The notes beneath the pieces were generated by a model. It was given only the letters and a program-made list of their open reading frames with translations. It made no database searches and was not told the origin of the DNA. A DNA stretch of 8,554 nt from NCBI GenBank assembly GCA_024226105.1, contig JAAELZ010000651.1, forward strand, positions 1 to 8,554, written 5' to 3'. Numbering within the stretch: the first letter of the stretch is position 1; each line of letters starts with the position of its first letter. Shown one piece after another: positions 6,961-8,554 of the stretch. The translations under genes and the position numbers were made by a program. The DNA comes from Pseudomonadota bacterium (GTDB lineage: Bacteria > Pseudomonadota > Gammaproteobacteria > Arenicellales > Poriferihabitantaceae).

Positions 6961-7694
6961 GTCGTCCCCGGCAATGTGGTGCTGGCGATTTCACTGATAT
7001 CAACGCGACGGTCGAATCTCGACGCCAGCGACTGGTCGTGGCTGACCAGGATCAGGCCTGCGTTGGCGCGCGTTACCTCTTCGAAAAGCAGCTTTAAAAA
7101 CTCGTCGCGATTATCAGAATCGAGCGCAGAGGTTGGTTCGTCGGCAATGATCAGGCGCGGATTGCCGATCATCGCGCGCGCGACGGCGACGCGCTGCTGC
7201 TGACCAATACTGAGCCGCGTGACTCTGCGCGCATGCTGGTCAGGCGCCAGGCCGAGGCGTTGTAACAGGCGCCGGGCTTCTTCCGCAGGCATCCCTCCTG
7301 CGCTGACTCGTTCCCTGCGCGCGCTGGAAAACTGCAAGGGTAACAACACGTTTTGCAACATGTTGCCGTAGGGGAGCAGGTTGAATTGCTGAAAAATGAT
7401 GCCGAACTTGTCCGCACGTAAGCGATCTGCCCGACTGGCACCGAGTCTTGCAATATCGGTTCCGTCGATGCGAATGCTACCGCTGTCTGGCGAAACAATC
7501 CCGCAAATCAGGCTCAGTAGGGTCGATTTTCCACTTCCGGACGGGCCTTTTAAAAAAAGCTTTTCGCCAAAATCAAGCCTGAGTGAATCCACCGACAGAG
7601 CAAAGCCATCGCGCCCCGGCCAGTGGAAGCGGATGTCGTTCAACGCTAGCAAGCAGCGGCCATCAGAGCTGTCGGGTAATCCGGAATTGTGCAT
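6957..7694 (-). CDS. ABC transporter ATPase, MacB/LolD type, zinc (zrg) operon
   Basis: A 245-residue ATP-binding subunit that drives the neighbouring permease from the cytoplasmic side. Seen: Walker A GPSGSGKST at 50-58; Q-loop Gln102/103 (FQQFNLLPYGNMLQNVLLPL, the LolD/MacB pattern); ABC signature LSIGQQQR at 161-168, with Ile where the canonical LSGGQ has Gly; Walker B LIIADEP at 181-187 with catalytic Glu186; D-loop SALD; switch His219 (LVSHD). All catalytic residues are present. The start ATG (7692-7694) is 14 bases after the zrgA stop and has no strong ribosome site, so it probably relies on coupling to zrgA. Its stop overlaps the permease start (ATGA). Context points to a zinc-linked role. 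Confidence 0.88.
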   Translation of the reverse strand: MHNSGLPDSSDGRCLLALNDIRFHWPGRDGFALSVDSLRLDFGEKLFLKGPSGSGKSTLLSLICGIVSPDSGSIRIDGTDIARLGASRADRLRADKFGIIFQQFNLLPYGNMLQNVLLPLQFSSARRERVSAGGMPAEEARRLLQRLGLAPDQHARRVTRLSIGQQQRVAVARAMIGNPRLIIADEPTSALDSDNRDEFLKLLFEEVTRANAGLILVSHDQSLASRFDRRVDISEIASTTLPGTT

Positions 7695-7708
7695 GACGCC
7701 AGCCTAGA

Positions 7709-8290
7709 TCATTTTTTGAGTTGCAGCATGGGGTTGGCGCGATCGATTTCCTCGCGACGCTGTCCGCTGCCATCAATCAACACGATATCGAGTGATTGCG
7801 AATTGCTGAACTGACTGAAATAGGTGAACTCGATAAAGTCGAGCGCACCGATATGAGCACATTCGAATTCATATTCCGCAACAAATGCACCGTGCTCCTC
7901 TTCGCCCTCATGCTCAGCGTGTTCTTCGTCCTCGTGTTCGTCATGCTCCGAGTGCTCTTCGCCCTCATGCTCGTCGTGCTCGCCTTCAATCTCGGAGCTT
8001 GCTCGTCGAACTTCGCAACTGGCATCGGCTGTGAAGCGCATCAGTAGCATGGGGTCGCCGAGTTTTGCAAGCGCCTGGTTTACTGCTGCTTTTTCATCAC
8101 TAGTGCGAGCCTCGTGTTCGAATCCAACGATATCGGCGCCGGGTGATTCCAGTGCCATGAAGATGTTGTTTCCGTCGATTGCAATGTTGACCCGACCTTC
8201 ACCGTGTACGTGAGCCGATTGTGCCGCTGCCATAGACGTCGCAATGGATATCGCGACGGATAAGCCTGAGAGTAGTCCGTATCGCATCAT
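7709..8290 (-). CDS. zrgA: Periplasmic His-rich zinc protein, DUF2796/ZrgA type
   Basis: A 193-residue exported protein, probably the zinc-capturing component of the operon. Seen: a signal peptide at about 1-23 (MMRYGLLSGLSVAISIATSM, cleavage near AAA-Q); the mature N-terminus HVHGEGRVNIAIDGN and SPGADIVGFEHEA, hallmarks of the DUF2796 family; a His/Glu/Asp-rich metal-binding stretch at about 101-133 (repeats of EHxEHE); Cys92 and Cys144, which could form a disulfide across it; and a conserved-looking C-terminal half (FIEFTYFSQFSNSQSLDIVLI). The start is ATG 8288-8290, chosen because AGGAG (8297-8301) lies 6 bases upstream; the longer frame starting at 8320 adds ten residues ahead of the signal peptide and is unlikely. 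In Vibrio cholerae the ZrgA homologue is part of a Zur-controlled zinc uptake system; here a Zur box precedes the gene. The symbol is given by family and context. Confidence 0.82.
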   Translation of the reverse strand: MMRYGLLSGLSVAISIATSMAAAQSAHVHGEGRVNIAIDGNNIFMALESPGADIVGFEHEARTSDEKAAVNQALAKLGDPMLLMRFTADASCEVRRASSEIEGEHDEHEGEEHSEHDEHEDEEHAEHEGEEEHGAFVAEYEFECAHIGALDFIEFTYFSQFSNSQSLDIVLIDGSGQRREEIDRANPMLQLKK

Positions 8291-8348
8291 GAATTTCTCC
8301 TGTGTGTAAATTTGTACCAAACTGGCGGAATTAGTTACTTATTCAAAG

Positions 8349-8363
8349 TGTTATACTATAACA
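8349..8363. promoter_or_regulatory. Zur-type operator upstream of zrgA
   Basis: TGTTATACTATAACA is a perfect palindrome about a central C and matches the gammaproteobacterial Zur consensus (TGTTATA-N-TATAACA). It lies 59 bases before the zrgA start and overlaps the predicted -10 box, the expected position for a repressor. Zinc-loaded Zur would shut the operon; zinc lack would open it. Confidence 0.82.
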
Positions 8364-8383
8364 TAACATATTGTGGCTGAAAA
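8355..8383 (-). promoter_or_regulatory. Predicted sigma-70 promoter of the zrg operon
   Basis: On the minus strand, -35 TTTTCA (8378-8383), a 17-base spacer and -10 TATAGT (8355-8360) precede zrgA; transcription would start near 8348, giving a leader of about 58 bases. The -10 box lies inside the Zur palindrome. The -35 match is weak, as is common for regulated promoters. Confidence 0.5.
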
Positions 8384-8398
8384 GAATCAATATGTTAG

Positions 8399-8447
8399 AT
8401 TGCATCCAAAATTGACCCAGTAATTGCATTGAATATTGACCCACACA
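8399..8447 (-). mobile_element. Solitary IS21-like end with two direct repeats
   Basis: Two 21-base units, 8399-8419 and 8423-8443, are 18 of 21 identical and 24 bases apart; both have the form ATTGCAT..AA.ATTGACCCA. On the minus strand this reads TGTGGGTCAATATT followed by a second GGGTCAATTTT, the multiple-terminal-repeat design of IS21-family ends. An intact element would extend leftward from about 8447, but no istA or istB is present and the Zur promoter starts within about 20 bases. It is therefore a leftover end or a look-alike. Confidence 0.5.
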
Positions 8448-8554
8448 TATTTATTCAAAATATTAAAAACACAGATAGTTTGCGGGTTTGTAGCGGGACA
8501 ATACTAATTACAAAGAATCCACCAAATTGGCTCAAACTAGTATGCAAACTAACA

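Noticed and set aside
7796..8047. Plus-strand 83-codon hydrophobic ORF
   Set aside because: It is the complement of the His/Glu-rich zrgA codons (GAG/CAC read backwards gives Leu/Val), a typical shadow.
8533..8551. CAAACTA repeated twice at the window edge, as a start of a repeat array
   Set aside because: Only two 7-base copies 12 bases apart in AT-rich DNA; chance is a sufficient explanation.

Overview
The window looks like an accessory, recombination-scarred region of a marine-type gammaproteobacterium. The grounds are a cysteine-type arylsulfatase paired with an AraC regulator, a cupin resembling DMSP lyases, a gammaproteobacterial-type Zur box, and several decayed IS fragments. Genus cannot be read from the sequence. 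Base composition changes part-way: about 500-4190 is visibly AT-rich, while about 4200-8290 is clearly GC-richer with different codon use, so two DNA segments of different origin appear to be joined near 4190.

Layout, left to right. 1-286 is the 3' end of a cupin enzyme, probably DMSP-lyase-like, cut by the window edge. 287-1183 has no convincing gene but holds a large imperfect hairpin (440-510) with a palindrome at its tip, and a terminator (1122-1149) serving the next gene. 1184-2839 (minus) is an exported sulfatase, divergent from an AraC-family regulator at 2987-3988 (plus). 3989-4644 is a patchwork of three broken pieces: the C-terminal end of a DDE (IS4-like) transposase on minus, a slice of an IS91-like (Y2) transposase on plus, and the middle of a second, GC-rich sulfatase fused in frame to that slice.

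4645-8290 (minus) is one operon read right to left: a periplasmic His-rich DUF2796/ZrgA-type zinc protein (8290-7709), a MacB/LolD-type ABC ATPase (7694-6957), an FtsX/MacB-type permease (6960-5701, ATGA overlap with the ATPase), and a secreted CxxC protein broken by an in-frame TGA and at least one frameshift, with its 3' end lost at the sulfatase junction. A perfect Zur-type palindrome (TGTTATA-C-TATAACA, 8349-8363) covers the predicted -10 box upstream of zrgA, so the operon is predicted to be switched on by zinc starvation. Just upstream lies a solitary IS21-like end with two direct repeats (8399-8443).

Working picture: ZrgA probably captures zinc in the periplasm and acts with the MacB-like ATPase/permease, as in the Zur-regulated zrg system of Vibrio cholerae; the fourth gene has decayed here. 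The sulfatase/AraC pair is a separate module for releasing sulfate from organic sulfate esters.
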